Below are positions 18,528 to 28,389 of a DNA stretch of 64,000 nt, one piece after another. The stretch lies in assembly GCF_023283535.1 (NCBI RefSeq), contig NZ_JAKILT010000006.1, forward strand, positions 1-64,000, written 5' to 3'. The translations under genes and the position numbers were made by a program. This DNA comes from Shewanella sairae. GTDB taxonomy: Bacteria > Pseudomonadota > Gammaproteobacteria > Enterobacterales > Shewanellaceae. Position 1 is the first letter of the stretch. Every line of letters starts with the position of its first letter. The notes beneath the pieces were generated by a model. That model saw only the letters and a list, made by a program, of their open reading frames with translations. It did not search any database and was not told the origin of the DNA.

Positions 18528-20432
18528 TTAGGCTGGCGTTGACGCTTTATCATCTGCTTCTGCTTGCTGGCGTAACAAAGCCGCAGCCTGCTCTTCTTGT
18601 TCCGTGATAGCTAACGTATCTTTAGCTTGCATAGGAATAGCTCGAGACTGTTCGTTGATCTCATGGATTTGCGAAGCATTACGTAAATCTCGCTCACTGG
18701 TAATCGCAGCAATTGATTCACGATCTTTAATAAAGCTCACTACGTCATGACGAATACTCTCTAGCGACTGTTCATCTTTATGCATCTCTAAAATATAACG
18801 TGGATGCTCTAAGTTTCTCATCCCCGTTGCAGCAAAAGTGCTTGATACAGCCTGAGTCACGACCACCCAAGGGGTAATGCTTGAACGCACTAAGGTATTT
18901 TCAGAACGGGTAGAGTCATGTATACCTGTGCCGGTTGAAATGCGAGATTCAGTAAAGGTCCCTTCTACCTTCATATAAATCAGCTGGCTGACAAACTGCA
19001 TTTCAGCAAAAAACAGATGCGCACCATTGGCAAGCATATGCGCAAAGGCGCGTAGCAAAACACCAACTAAAACTAAATGAATAATCGTGCCAGACATTTC
19101 ACTTAAACTATTTATTTGCTCAGGTGTAGATTGCTCAATAATCACATCTAGCGGCACACCAGCAACAAAGTTATATAAATCGACAACACCAAAAGCCAGC
19201 CAAACCGTTAGTACTGATGCACAGATAAATAAGGCATTACCCAAAATAAGACTCAACATACGCACAGAAGTGAACGCAGACCCTAAATCCATTGCTTTAA
19301 ACTTAGGTTGGATCTCTTGAAGCATTTCACCGAAGAAATTACCCTTACCTTCAACTTGCTCATTAAGCTTAGGCTCAAGTTCTTGATAGACTCGATTAGG
19401 CACTTCTTTATAGCGCCTGTTTGCCATCACTAAATTATCAAGATTGATAAAAATCTCGCTAGGGTGAATTGACTCTTGCCAGTTTTCTCTAAGTTCTGAC
19501 ACCTCAACCTTAGCGTCAACTAACGCCATACGCTTAAAAATCATCACACTGATTAGTGCAGAGCTAATAATCGCAGCCACAACAATAGCGGCAAAATAAG
19601 CCCAAGCGTGAAAATCAGGTAAAAACTGCAACCATTGTTGTAACTCCGCGATGCTGACACTCGTCACTCGCATAAAGTAAGCAAGACCCGCAGCTAAAAC
19701 CACTGGCAACACAATAGCGCTAGCAATGACCTTAGCTAATTCTTTGGTGCCCATTGATGGAATTTTACGGTCGGCACTACGAGCCAGTGCTCGTCCTGCT
19801 GAGCGCCAAACGCCGATTAAATACAAGGTGAGTAAGACTGAGTAAATAGGGAATGCAAACTCGCCTATCTCGCCAGCAAAACCGGCTAGAGATACAAATG
19901 CAGTCAACGCATAAGCCACTAAGGCTAAAACGGTTTTCACCCAAGCGCCAAATAAACGCTGCGCCATATTACGCACAGGATAAGGCATGAAAGTGAGACG
20001 TGGAAAAATAGTATGTACTAAACGCGCAAGAAAACCTTGCGGCTCAACAAATGTGGCGTTTTTACGACCGACCAGCATTTCAATTAAACGCTGCTTACTG
20101 TAAGCCACGTAACCTGACTCTTCTTTAGCAGTGGTGCTTTCAGAACGGCTGTGGTTATAAGCTAGGGATGTTGGGTGGTTACGCCCAACAAAATAACGCA
20201 ACATGGCTATGATACCATTGGTGGTGATCTTAAGACCCCCTCCTAGCAGCAACAATCCAAATACCACTAAAATCCAGCCAACTACGGTGTTTTCTCTTAC
20301 GGCAGCAGCAGCTTCAATTAGCAAGTAAACGCCTAAAACAGTGGTGAATAAGCCACGAATACTGGTAACTGCACCTTCCTTTTTAAATGGGTTTTTTAAC
20401 CCAATATCGATCGATCCATAATCAAATGCCAT
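18528..20432 (-). CDS. Large multi-pass membrane protein of unknown function
   Basis: A 634-residue protein I do not recognise. Hydrophobic segments lie at about 26-46, 50-72, 165-190, 193-213, 232-258, 272-298, 388-415 and 450-475. These flank a soluble loop (about 300-385) rich in charged residues (ELRENWQESIHPSEIFINLDNLVMANRRYKEVPNRVYQELEPKLNEQ). The C-terminal tail of about 140 residues is Ala/Gln/Glu-rich and probably cytoplasmic. GTGIHDSTRSENTLVRSSITPW and NLEHPRYILEMHKDEQSLESIRHDVVSFIKDRE look like conserved soluble parts. It is single-gene, with its own terminator at 18399-18424, and has no clue from neighbours. Confidence 0.75.
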   Translation of the reverse strand: MAFDYGSIDIGLKNPFKKEGAVTSIRGLFTTVLGVYLLIEAAAAVRENTVVGWILVVFGLLLLGGGLKITTNGIIAMLRYFVGRNHPTSLAYNHSRSESTTAKEESGYVAYSKQRLIEMLVGRKNATFVEPQGFLARLVHTIFPRLTFMPYPVRNMAQRLFGAWVKTVLALVAYALTAFVSLAGFAGEIGEFAFPIYSVLLTLYLIGVWRSAGRALARSADRKIPSMGTKELAKVIASAIVLPVVLAAGLAYFMRVTSVSIAELQQWLQFLPDFHAWAYFAAIVVAAIISSALISVMIFKRMALVDAKVEVSELRENWQESIHPSEIFINLDNLVMANRRYKEVPNRVYQELEPKLNEQVEGKGNFFGEMLQEIQPKFKAMDLGSAFTSVRMLSLILGNALFICASVLTVWLAFGVVDLYNFVAGVPLDVIIEQSTPEQINSLSEMSGTIIHLVLVGVLLRAFAHMLANGAHLFFAEMQFVSQLIYMKVEGTFTESRISTGTGIHDSTRSENTLVRSSITPWVVVTQAVSSTFAATGMRNLEHPRYILEMHKDEQSLESIRHDVVSFIKDRESIAAITSERDLRNASQIHEINEQSRAIPMQAKDTLAITEQEEQAAALLRQQAEADDKASTPA

Positions 20433-20589
20433 CGCCTAACATACTCCTGCCTGAGTTAACAAAGTGTAATACTAAAGTTTACAGCAATGCTGTACCAACA
20501 ATAAACCCTATCGCATAAGGTTTACATTAATTAGTAACATAGACATTAAAGCAAGATGACCGCAGGCAGAAGATGCTGTCTTATCACTG

Positions 20590-20626
20590 AAAACAAAAAA
20601 CCAGCCGAGTGGCTGGTTTTTTGTTT
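20590..20626. terminator. Intrinsic terminator of prfB-lysS
   Basis: Stem CCAGCC (20601-20606) pairs with GGCTGG (20611-20616), extended by A/T pairs on both sides. It ends the prfB-lysS operon on the minus strand, about 40 bp after the lysS stop. Confidence 0.85.
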
Positions 20627-20663
20627 TATTGGCGATACATTTTGGCTGTATCAGCCCTGCAAA

Positions 20664-22169
20664 TTAGTTCGCTTGTGGGCGCATTGCAGGGAATAGGATC
20701 ACGTCACGGATAGTGTGCGTGTTAGTGAATAACATCACTAGACGGTCGATACCGATACCTTGACCCGCTGTAGGTGGTAAGCCGTGCTCTAGCGCAGTAA
20801 TGTAGTCGGCATCGTAGAACATTGCTTCGTCATCACCCGCGTCTTTAGCATCAACCTGCGCTTTAAAGCGGCTATCTTGATCTTCAGCATCGTTAAGCTC
20901 AGAGAAACCGTTCGCCACTTCACGGCCGCCGATGAAGAACTCGAAACGGTCAGTAATGAAGTGATTGTCGTCGTTACGACGTGCTAGTGGAGAGATATCC
21001 GCTGGGTAGCCCGTGATGAAAGTAGGTTGCATCAACTGAGTTTCAGCTGTTTCACCAAAGATCTCTTCAAGTAGTTGACCACAAGTCCAGAACTTCTCAA
21101 CTGTCATGCCTAAGCTCTTAGCCAAGTCACGCATAAATTCAACGTCTTTAACTTCTTCGTAAGTCATAGACTGGATTGTCGCGTTGTCTGGGTTGTACTT
21201 CTTGATCGCATCTAACATGCTTAAACGTGCATATGGACCACCAAAGTCAACTGTGTGCTCACCATATGGAAGCTGTGGAGAACCACATAGCTCAGTAGCG
21301 ATAGAGCTTAGCATCTCTTCAGTTAGATCCATTAGATCATTGAAGTCAGCGTACGCCATATAGAATTCCATCATAGTGAATTCAGGATTATGACGTGGAG
21401 ACAGACCTTCGTTACGGAAGTTACGGTTGATTTCGAATACACGCTCAAAACCACCAACCACTAGACGTTTAAGGTATAGCTCAGGTGCAATACGTAGATA
21501 CATAGCGATATCAAGCGCATTGTGATGCGTCTCGAATGGACGAGCTGAAGCGCCACCTGGGATGCTGTGCATCATAGGAGTTTCAACTTCCATAAACTCT
21601 TTCTTCACCATGAAGTTACGAATTGCCGAAACCACTTTAGAACGCATGATAAACGCTGCACGAGAATCTTCGTTAACGATTAAGTCAACGTAACGCTGAC
21701 GGTAACGTGTTTCTTGGTCAGTTAGGCCGTGGAACTTTTCAGGTAGCGGACGCAGTGCTTTAGTTAGCAACTGGTACTGCTCCATGTTCACGTATAGGTC
21801 GCCTTTACCTGAAAGGTGCAGTTGACCCGTCACACCGATGATGTCACCGATATCTAGACCTTGGAATTTTTCTTTAAGATCTTTTTGAACATCTTTGCCA
21901 GCGTAGGCTTGGATACGACCGCTCACATCTTGGATAACCAAGAATGGACCACGCTTAGCCATTACACGACCAGCGATTGAACGCTCAATGCCCATGCCTT
22001 CAAGCTCTTCTTTGGTGTTGTTACCAAATTCAGCTTGAATGTCTGCCGCTTTGTGTTTTCGATCGAAGTTGTTCGGGTGACCGTTTGCTGGGCAGTTAGT
22101 ACGGATGTGCTCTAATTTAGCACGACGTTCTGCAATTAACTTGTTCTCATCTTGGGTTTGTTCAGTCAT
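20664..22169 (-). CDS. lysS: Lysyl-tRNA synthetase, class II
   Basis: A 501-residue class II lysyl-tRNA synthetase. The N-terminal OB-fold anticodon-binding domain includes [23 protein letters not shown]. Catalytic motifs are motif 2 ([23 protein letters not shown]) and motif 3 ([20 protein letters not shown]). It charges tRNA-Lys in the cytoplasm. It starts 12 bp after prfB, the common prfB-lysS operon of gammaproteobacteria. Its length matches E. coli LysS (505). Confidence 0.97.
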   Translation of the reverse strand: MTEQTQDENKLIAERRAKLEHIRTNCPANGHPNNFDRKHKAADIQAEFGNNTKEELEGMGIERSIAGRVMAKRGPFLVIQDVSGRIQAYAGKDVQKDLKEKFQGLDIGDIIGVTGQLHLSGKGDLYVNMEQYQLLTKALRPLPEKFHGLTDQETRYRQRYVDLIVNEDSRAAFIMRSKVVSAIRNFMVKKEFMEVETPMMHSIPGGASARPFETHHNALDIAMYLRIAPELYLKRLVVGGFERVFEINRNFRNEGLSPRHNPEFTMMEFYMAYADFNDLMDLTEEMLSSIATELCGSPQLPYGEHTVDFGGPYARLSMLDAIKKYNPDNATIQSMTYEEVKDVEFMRDLAKSLGMTVEKFWTCGQLLEEIFGETAETQLMQPTFITGYPADISPLARRNDDNHFITDRFEFFIGGREVANGFSELNDAEDQDSRFKAQVDAKDAGDDEAMFYDADYITALEHGLPPTAGQGIGIDRLVMLFTNTHTIRDVILFPAMRPQAN

Positions 22170-22181
22170 CTTCTTCTCTCG

Positions 22182-23280
22182 TTAAAGGCCAGATTTCAGG
22201 CTAGCTTCAATAAACTTGTCCAGATCGCCATCTAACACGCTCTGGGTATTTCGGTTTTCAACGCCGGTACGTAGATCTTTAATACGTGCATCATCGAGCA
22301 CGTAAGAACGGATCTGGCTACCCCAGCCAATATCTGACTTGGCGTCTTCGGCGGCTTGCTTATCAGCATTCTGTTTAAGCATTTCTAGCTCATACAGCTT
22401 TGCTTTTAACTGTTTCATCGCCGCATCACGGTTTTTATGCTGTGAACGGTCGTTCTGACATTGCACTACAGTATTGGTCGGTAAATGGGTAATACGAATA
22501 GCCGACTCAGTTTTGTTTACGTGCTGACCACCCGCGCCTGACGCGCGGTAGGTGTCAATTCTTAAGTCCGACGGATTGATATCAATCTCAATCGAGTCAT
22601 CAATTTCTGGGTAAACGAATACCGAACAGAAAGAGGTGTGACGCTTACCTGACGAGTCAAATGGCGACTTACGTACTAAACGGTGTACACCGGTTTCGGT
22701 ACGCAATGAACCAAAGGCGTATTCGCCAGTAAACTTAATTGTGGCGCCTTTAATACCGGCAACATCACCTGCAGTCACTTCAATCAGTTCTGGTTTATAG
22801 TCGTGGGCTTCGCCCCAACGTAAAAACATACGCAGTACCATGTTTGCCCAATCTTGAGCTTCAGTACCGCCTGAACCTGATTGAATATCTAAATAACAAT
22901 CTGATGCATCATGCGGTTTAGAGAACATACGACGGAACTCAAGTTCCTCAAGACGTTTCTCTAAGCCTTGTAATTCAGTGCTAGCATCGTTGAAGGTTTC
23001 TTCGTCATCTTCTTCAACGGCAAGTTCGAGTAATCCCTCGATATCTTCTAGACCACTGTCCATATCGTCGATAGTTTTCACTACCGCTTCAAGTGCTGCA
23101 CGCTCTTTGCCTAGGGCTTGGGCGTTTTCTGGATCGTTCCACACTTCTGAGCTTTCAAGCTCTCGGCTAACTTCTTCTAGACGCTCACTTTTGGCATCGT
23201 AGTCAAAGATACCCCCGAAGAAGGTCGGTACGGTCAGCGAGCTCCTTGATTTTGAATTTTACAGGATTTACTTCAAACAT
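22182..23280 (-). CDS. prfB: Peptide chain release factor 2, with programmed +1 frameshift
   Basis: Frame 0 starts at ATG 23280 ([25 protein letters not shown]) and meets an in-frame UGA at 23205-23203. Shifting +1 at CUU-UGA continues as [34 protein letters not shown] to the stop at 22182, giving 365 residues, exactly the E. coli RF2 length. RF2 motifs are [13 protein letters not shown] (tripeptide stop-codon recognition) and the GGQ peptidyl-hydrolysis motif in [16 protein letters not shown]2 reads UGA and UAA. Expression is autoregulated, since low RF2 favours the shift. An open frame that began only at 23144 would truncate the gene. It is co-transcribed with lysS. Confidence 0.97.
23202..23217 (-). 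other. RF2 programmed frameshift site
   Basis: On the minus strand this reads CGGGGGTATCTTTGAC: an SD-like GGGGG, a 3-base spacer, the slippery CTT and an in-frame TGA followed by C. This matches the E. coli prfB site apart from one base (C for A at the start). Confidence 0.95.
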
Positions 23281-24003
23281 GATTTAATCAACTTTTTAAT
23301 GGCTAAGCGGTCATTGCTAAGCGATAGTGGCTTAACTTCTTTCGCTTCACTCTTAACGAGTAAATAACGACAAATAGAAAACCCGCTATTTTAACCTAAG
23401 CTTGGGATGAAACCTAGCCGCAAAAGGCTACAAAATAGCAAATTTATTCAACAATATTAGTTTACCCTATAAAAACACTCGTTAATCATCCAGCGCCGCT
23501 GACTTACTCCGCTTCGCGCTAAGTTCATCTAGCAAATTAGTGCGACAGTTCAACTACTAAATCAGTCCATTTGTGACCATTACCACACTTAACCTAGCAC
23601 CATTCCAATCCCAGCCTCTTTTCTCAGTGTGGCAGGGGATTAAGAAACATTTAAGGCCTACAAAAAGGATTCTGCCGCGCTTTAAGCCTAGGTCCACGGA
23701 GCTGCGATCCCGCTCTACAAGCTAGTCAACAGTCTAAAACTGTGGAAATTGATAAGCAGATCTCACATCTGACCAGATACAGTCACCCATGCGCACACTT
23801 CCTACCTTACCTGTGAGCAAACCAGCAATTTCAGTGCAAATTTAAACCGTGTTATCAGTGTAGAAAAAGGCCGCAGGTATACTCGAAATCATAACGATTT
23901 CGCCAAGTCCACTTTTTGCGAATGCTGATGGTATGCCAAGGCGCTACGCGCCGTTAACCGTGCATCCAATCAAGCTGCGACCCTATAATTAAAGGCCCAT
24001 GCG
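23281..24003 (+). promoter_or_regulatory. Long intergenic region before the formate dehydrogenase gene
   Basis: About 720 bp between divergent prfB and the formate dehydrogenase gene, with no convincing gene. The last 120 bp contain two perfect hairpins: CGAAATC/GATTTCG (23884-23902, 5-base loop) and GGCGC/GCGCC (23940-23952, 3-base loop). These could be leader RNA structure. A molybdenum-cofactor riboswitch would make functional sense, but I could not match its consensus. Confidence 0.4.
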
Positions 24004-27000
24004 ATGAAACAAATAATAATTGATGGCAAGACCTTAGTAGCTAATCAACAAGACATGCTGTTAGATGTCGCGCTTAATGCCAATATTGCGATTCCTAACC
24101 TATGCAAAAGTCCGGCTAGCTCATTAGTACACGACAGCAAACAGCACTGTAATCTTTGCCATGTAGAACTTGTAGCCAGTGATAACAGCATCACTAATGT
24201 ACGCGCCTGTGAAACCCTAATTGGCGACATTCCTGCGCAGAACATTGAAGTCATTACCCAATCAGCGGCATTAAGTAAGCAGCGCAAAGCCGCGTTGCAC
24301 AACATTTTGTCAGATCACTTTGCTGACTGTGAAGCGCCTTGCCAAACCGCTTGCCCAGCAGGCGTTGACGTGCAGTCTTACCTGTATCACATTGCCCAAG
24401 GCGATCACAGCGAAGCGGTAAAAGTCATCAAGCAGACCTTACCTTTGCCACTGTCTATCGGCCGTGTCTGCCCCGCTTTTTGTGAAACAGAGTGTCGCCG
24501 CGGCTTAGTTGACGAGCCTGTCGCCATTCGCCAATTAAAGCGTCACGCCGCCGATTTAGATTTAGAGGGCGAAAATCCTTACGTGCCGCCAAAGGCATCA
24601 GCAACCGGTAAGAAAGTCGCGATTATCGGTAGCGGACCTGCGGGTATTTCTGCGGGCTATTACTTGTCTAACAATGGTCATAACGTCACGATTTTTGAAT
24701 CCATGCCACAAGCTGGCGGCTGGTTGCGTTACGGTATTCCAGAGTATCGTTTACCAAAAGCGATTCTCGATAAAGAGATCGCACTGCTGTGTAAAAACGG
24801 CCTCAACATTCAAACCGACACCCGCCTTGGTCGTGATATTCACCTTAATGGATTAATCTCTGACTTTGATGCAGTCTGTTTAGCCATTGGCGCGCAAAAA
24901 GCCGTGCCAATGAATTACCCGGGTATCGAACTCGATGGCTGCTACTTAGGTGTGGATTACCTCAAAGATTACTGCACTGACAAACAATACAGCACAGGCA
25001 AAAAAGTCGCCGTTATTGGTGGCGGTAACACCGCAATTGACTGTGCTCGCACAGCCAAGCGCGATGGCGCAGATGTGACATTAGTTTATCGTCGTACTCG
25101 CGATGAAATGCCAGCCGAAGACTATGAAATTCATGAGGCTGAGCAAGAGGGGATAAAATTCCACTTTTTAACTAATCCAATTGAAAACCATAGTGACGAT
25201 AATGGTCGCGTTGCAAAAGTGACTTTTGAGGTGATGGCGCTAGGTGAGCCAGATAGCTCTGGTCGTCGCAGCCCAACCCCAACAGGTGAGACCTTCACTG
25301 AAGCATTTGATACCGTCATTCCTGCAGTATCACAAACGCCAGATATGGACTTCTTAGATCACCCGCAGAGCCAGCTCGCTACAGGTGAAGTAGCGCTAAC
25401 TCGCTGGAATACCTTTGAAGGTTGTGAACACACTATGTCAGCAGGTCAGTCTGCCGGCCTTGATAAGCTGTTTGTGATTGGTGATTCACGCACCGGCCCA
25501 GCCACAGCGGTTGCCGCCGTTGCCGATGGCCGCAAAGCTGCTGACGCCATTGAAAAACTACTGAGCCAAGGCCTAACTTGTGAGCTAGTTAAACAGCCTT
25601 TCAATTCGACTAAAGCCAAAAAAACAAGCAGCTTAAAATCGATTAAGGCCGACAACCTTTATCCAGACTCTAAAGTACAAGCCCGCAGCGTAATGCCTGA
25701 ACTTGATAAGCTGCAGCGCGCATTGAACTTTAGTGAAGTTGAGCTGGGCTTTGCAGCGGATGAAGCCATGAAAGAAGCAGCGCGCTGCTTAGAGTGCGCT
25801 TGCCAAGCCAATACCGATTGTAAGCTGCGCGATTACGCCACCGAGTACAAAGTTAAAGCCAGCGAGCTAGATATTAGTCAGGCACAGCAATTTAGCGTAG
25901 ATAACAGCGCACCCTTTATCACTTTCGATGCTAACCGCTGTATTAGCTGTGGCGCTTGTGTTGAAACCTGTAAAGGTGCCAGCGGTCATAATGCCATTTC
26001 ATTTGCTAAAGACCATTACCAAGCATTACCCACTTCGTGTGCCGATTCAATTAGCGGTGATGAGCGCAATGCCCCGCGTGTTGGCTTTAGCGCCAGCATG
26101 AACGACAGCGACTGTGTGCAATGTGGTAACTGTGTGCAAGTATGTCCAACAGGCGCACTTGTTGACTCGCGTGACAAAACCCAAGGGTTAACGCCTGCGC
26201 AAAAAGAACCGCTTAAAACCGTATCCAGCATTTGTACCTATTGCGGTATTGGTTGTCGTATCAACCTGCATGTTGATGAGCAGAAGAACCAAATTCGCCA
26301 TATCAGCGGTGATACATCATCGCCAGTGAATGAGGGAATGCTGTGTGTTAAAGGCCGCTTTGGCTTTGACTTTGTCGGCAGTGATAAACGCTTAATAACA
26401 CCGCTTATTCGTAAAAACGGCGAGTTAGTGCCTGCCAGTTGGGATGAAGCAATTGCCGTAGTTGCTCAGCGTTTTGCACAAATCAAGCAAGTATACGGTA
26501 ACAAATCGATTGCAGGTTTATCGTCGGCTAAAGCCACTAACGAAGATAACTACGTTTTCCAAAAGTTCTTCCGTAGCGTGCTCGGCAACAACAACGTTGA
26601 CCATTGTGCACGCCTTTGCCACGCATCAACAGTTACCGCCCTGCGCGAAAGCTTAGGCAGCGGCGCCATGACTAACGATATTCCAAGCATTAAAGATAGC
26701 GACCTTATCTTTATTCTTGGCTCTGATACCGAAAGCGCGCACCCCATTATTGCCTCGCGCATCAAGCAAGCTATAAAAGAGCACGGCGCACGATTAATTG
26801 TTGCTGACCCTAAGCGGGTATCAATTGCCGATAAAGCTCAGCTTTATGTGGCTCAGCGCCCGGGCTCTGACGTGATGCTAATCAATGCGATTATGCAGCA
26901 GATCATTAAAAATGACTGGCACGATTTAGATTACATTCAGGCGCGTGTTGAAGGCTTTAGCCAGCTGTATGACGAAGTCATGAGCCCAGATTACAGCCCG

Positions 27001-28311
27001 AAAAACGCTGAAATCATTACTGGAGTCAGCGCCAGCGACATCATTGAAATGGCACGTTTAATCGGCACTGCAGAAAAAACTGCGGTTTACTACGCTATGG
27101 GCGTAACGCAACATACTTCAGGCCACGATAACGTTACCGCGATATCGAACCTGCAATTATTGTGTGGCAACATTGGCGTAAAAGGTGCTGGCATTAACCC
27201 GCTTCGTGGCCAGAGCAACGTACAAGGCGCTTGCGATATGGGCGCGCTACCAAACTACTTTAGCGGTTATCAACGTCTGGACGATCCACTGGTGCAGATG
27301 CGCTTCCGTGAAGCTTGGGGTAAAGAAGATCTTTGCGCTGACATTGGCTTTTCGGCCACCGAAATGATGCATGCACTGAGCCATGGCGAGCTCAAAGGCT
27401 TATATGTGATGGGTGAAAACCCAGTGCTGAGCGACCCAGACCAAAAGCATGTGTTGCAAGGCTTAGCCGCCGCAGAGTTTGTGGTAGTGCAAGATATCTT
27501 CTTAACCGAAACCGCTGAGCTCGCTGACGTGGTGTTACCTGCTGCTGCTTTTGCTGAAAAGTTAGGTCACTTTACCAATACCGAGCGCCGCGTACAGCAG
27601 TTGCTTCCTGCGGTTAATCCACCGGGAGAGGCTAAAAATGATTGGCAAATCATTCAGCTTATCGCTAGCCAAATGGGTGAAGATTGGGGTTATCAAAACG
27701 AGAAGCAAATTTGGCATGAAATCACCGATGTCACGCCGCAGTATCGCGGTATTACTTGGCGGGTAATTGATAGCGAAACAGAGAATGGTCGTCAAGGTTT
27801 GCAGTGGCCATGCCCTGCAGAAGGACACCCTGGAACACCGATTTTGCATACCAGCCAGTTTACCCACGGTAAAGGCAAGATGCGTGCAGTACATTATCGC
27901 CTGCCAGCAGAGATGCCATGTAATGAGTATCCATTAATTCTGTCTACTGGTCGCTTGCTGGAGCAGTTCCATACCGGCACTATGACCCGTAAGACAGAAG
28001 GCTTGAATCAACTTGGCTCAGCAAAAGTGATGATTTCGGTATTTGATGCTGAAAAACTTGGCGTCAACAACGGCGATATGCTCAAGCTCAGCACCCGCCG
28101 CGGCGAAATTGAGATTAAAGCTTTTGTCACTCGACGTGCGCAAGCAGGGGTATTGTTCTTGCCGTTCCACTTTGCTGAATCTGCGGCGAATAAGCTCACC
28201 AACAATGCGCTTGATCCGGTGGCTAAAATTCCGGAGTTTAAGGTGTGTGCGGTTAAAGCGGAAAAAGTGGTAGAGAAGGTAACAGAGCAACAAGAAGTCG
28301 CGCTTATCTAA
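24004..28311 (+). CDS. NAD(P)-linked formate dehydrogenase fused to GltD-like and ferredoxin modules
   Basis: A 1435-residue cytoplasmic multidomain enzyme. In order: an N-terminal 2Fe-2S ferredoxin-like part (first ~95 residues, cysteines around NLCKS and HCNLCHV); a GltD-like flavoprotein module (about 105-560) with cluster cysteines CEAPCQTACPAGVDV, FAD site AIIGSGPAGISAGYYL and NAD(P) site AVIGGGNTAIDCARTA; two 4Fe-4S motifs (CISCGACVETC and CVQCGNCVQVCPTGA); and a molybdopterin FdhF-type domain (about 745-1420) beginning CTYCGIGCRI. The likely Mo ligand is C872 in HCARLCHAST, where selenocysteine occurs in E. coli FdhF, so this is a Cys enzyme. It should couple formate oxidation to NAD(P)+. 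No fdhD or other subunit is adjacent. A strong terminator follows. Confidence 0.88.
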   Translation: MKQIIIDGKTLVANQQDMLLDVALNANIAIPNLCKSPASSLVHDSKQHCNLCHVELVASDNSITNVRACETLIGDIPAQNIEVITQSAALSKQRKAALHNILSDHFADCEAPCQTACPAGVDVQSYLYHIAQGDHSEAVKVIKQTLPLPLSIGRVCPAFCETECRRGLVDEPVAIRQLKRHAADLDLEGENPYVPPKASATGKKVAIIGSGPAGISAGYYLSNNGHNVTIFESMPQAGGWLRYGIPEYRLPKAILDKEIALLCKNGLNIQTDTRLGRDIHLNGLISDFDAVCLAIGAQKAVPMNYPGIELDGCYLGVDYLKDYCTDKQYSTGKKVAVIGGGNTAIDCARTAKRDGADVTLVYRRTRDEMPAEDYEIHEAEQEGIKFHFLTNPIENHSDDNGRVAKVTFEVMALGEPDSSGRRSPTPTGETFTEAFDTVIPAVSQTPDMDFLDHPQSQLATGEVALTRWNTFEGCEHTMSAGQSAGLDKLFVIGDSRTGPATAVAAVADGRKAADAIEKLLSQGLTCELVKQPFNSTKAKKTSSLKSIKADNLYPDSKVQARSVMPELDKLQRALNFSEVELGFAADEAMKEAARCLECACQANTDCKLRDYATEYKVKASELDISQAQQFSVDNSAPFITFDANRCISCGACVETCKGASGHNAISFAKDHYQALPTSCADSISGDERNAPRVGFSASMNDSDCVQCGNCVQVCPTGALVDSRDKTQGLTPAQKEPLKTVSSICTYCGIGCRINLHVDEQKNQIRHISGDTSSPVNEGMLCVKGRFGFDFVGSDKRLITPLIRKNGELVPASWDEAIAVVAQRFAQIKQVYGNKSIAGLSSAKATNEDNYVFQKFFRSVLGNNNVDHCARLCHASTVTALRESLGSGAMTNDIPSIKDSDLIFILGSDTESAHPIIASRIKQAIKEHGARLIVADPKRVSIADKAQLYVAQRPGSDVMLINAIMQQIIKNDWHDLDYIQARVEGFSQLYDEVMSPDYSPKNAEIITGVSASDIIEMARLIGTAEKTAVYYAMGVTQHTSGHDNVTAISNLQLLCGNIGVKGAGINPLRGQSNVQGACDMGALPNYFSGYQRLDDPLVQMRFREAWGKEDLCADIGFSATEMMHALSHGELKGLYVMGENPVLSDPDQKHVLQGLAAAEFVVVQDIFLTETAELADVVLPAAAFAEKLGHFTNTERRVQQLLPAVNPPGEAKNDWQIIQLIASQMGEDWGYQNEKQIWHEITDVTPQYRGITWRVIDSETENGRQGLQWPCPAEGHPGTPILHTSQFTHGKGKMRAVHYRLPAEMPCNEYPLILSTGRLLEQFHTGTMTRKTEGLNQLGSAKVMISVFDAEKLGVNNGDMLKLSTRRGEIEIKAFVTRRAQAGVLFLPFHFAESAANKLTNNALDPVAKIPEFKVCAVKAEKVVEKVTEQQEVALI

Positions 28312-28332
28312 TAAACCACACAAGCAACATGC

Positions 28333-28368
28333 AAAAAGGCGCTAAGAGCATACTCTTAGCGCCTTTTT
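28333..28368. terminator. Strong bidirectional terminator, formate dehydrogenase / chrA
   Basis: A 16-bp perfect stem (28333-28348 with 28353-28368) with A- and T-tracts at its ends, between convergent genes. Confidence 0.92.
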
Positions 28369-28389
28369 AATTTATATTACTAAGCTGAA

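Noticed and set aside
23281-24003. Molybdenum-cofactor riboswitch before the formate dehydrogenase gene
   Set aside because: Function would suit, and hairpins exist, but the conserved aptamer blocks could not be recognised; kept only as an open finding on hairpins.
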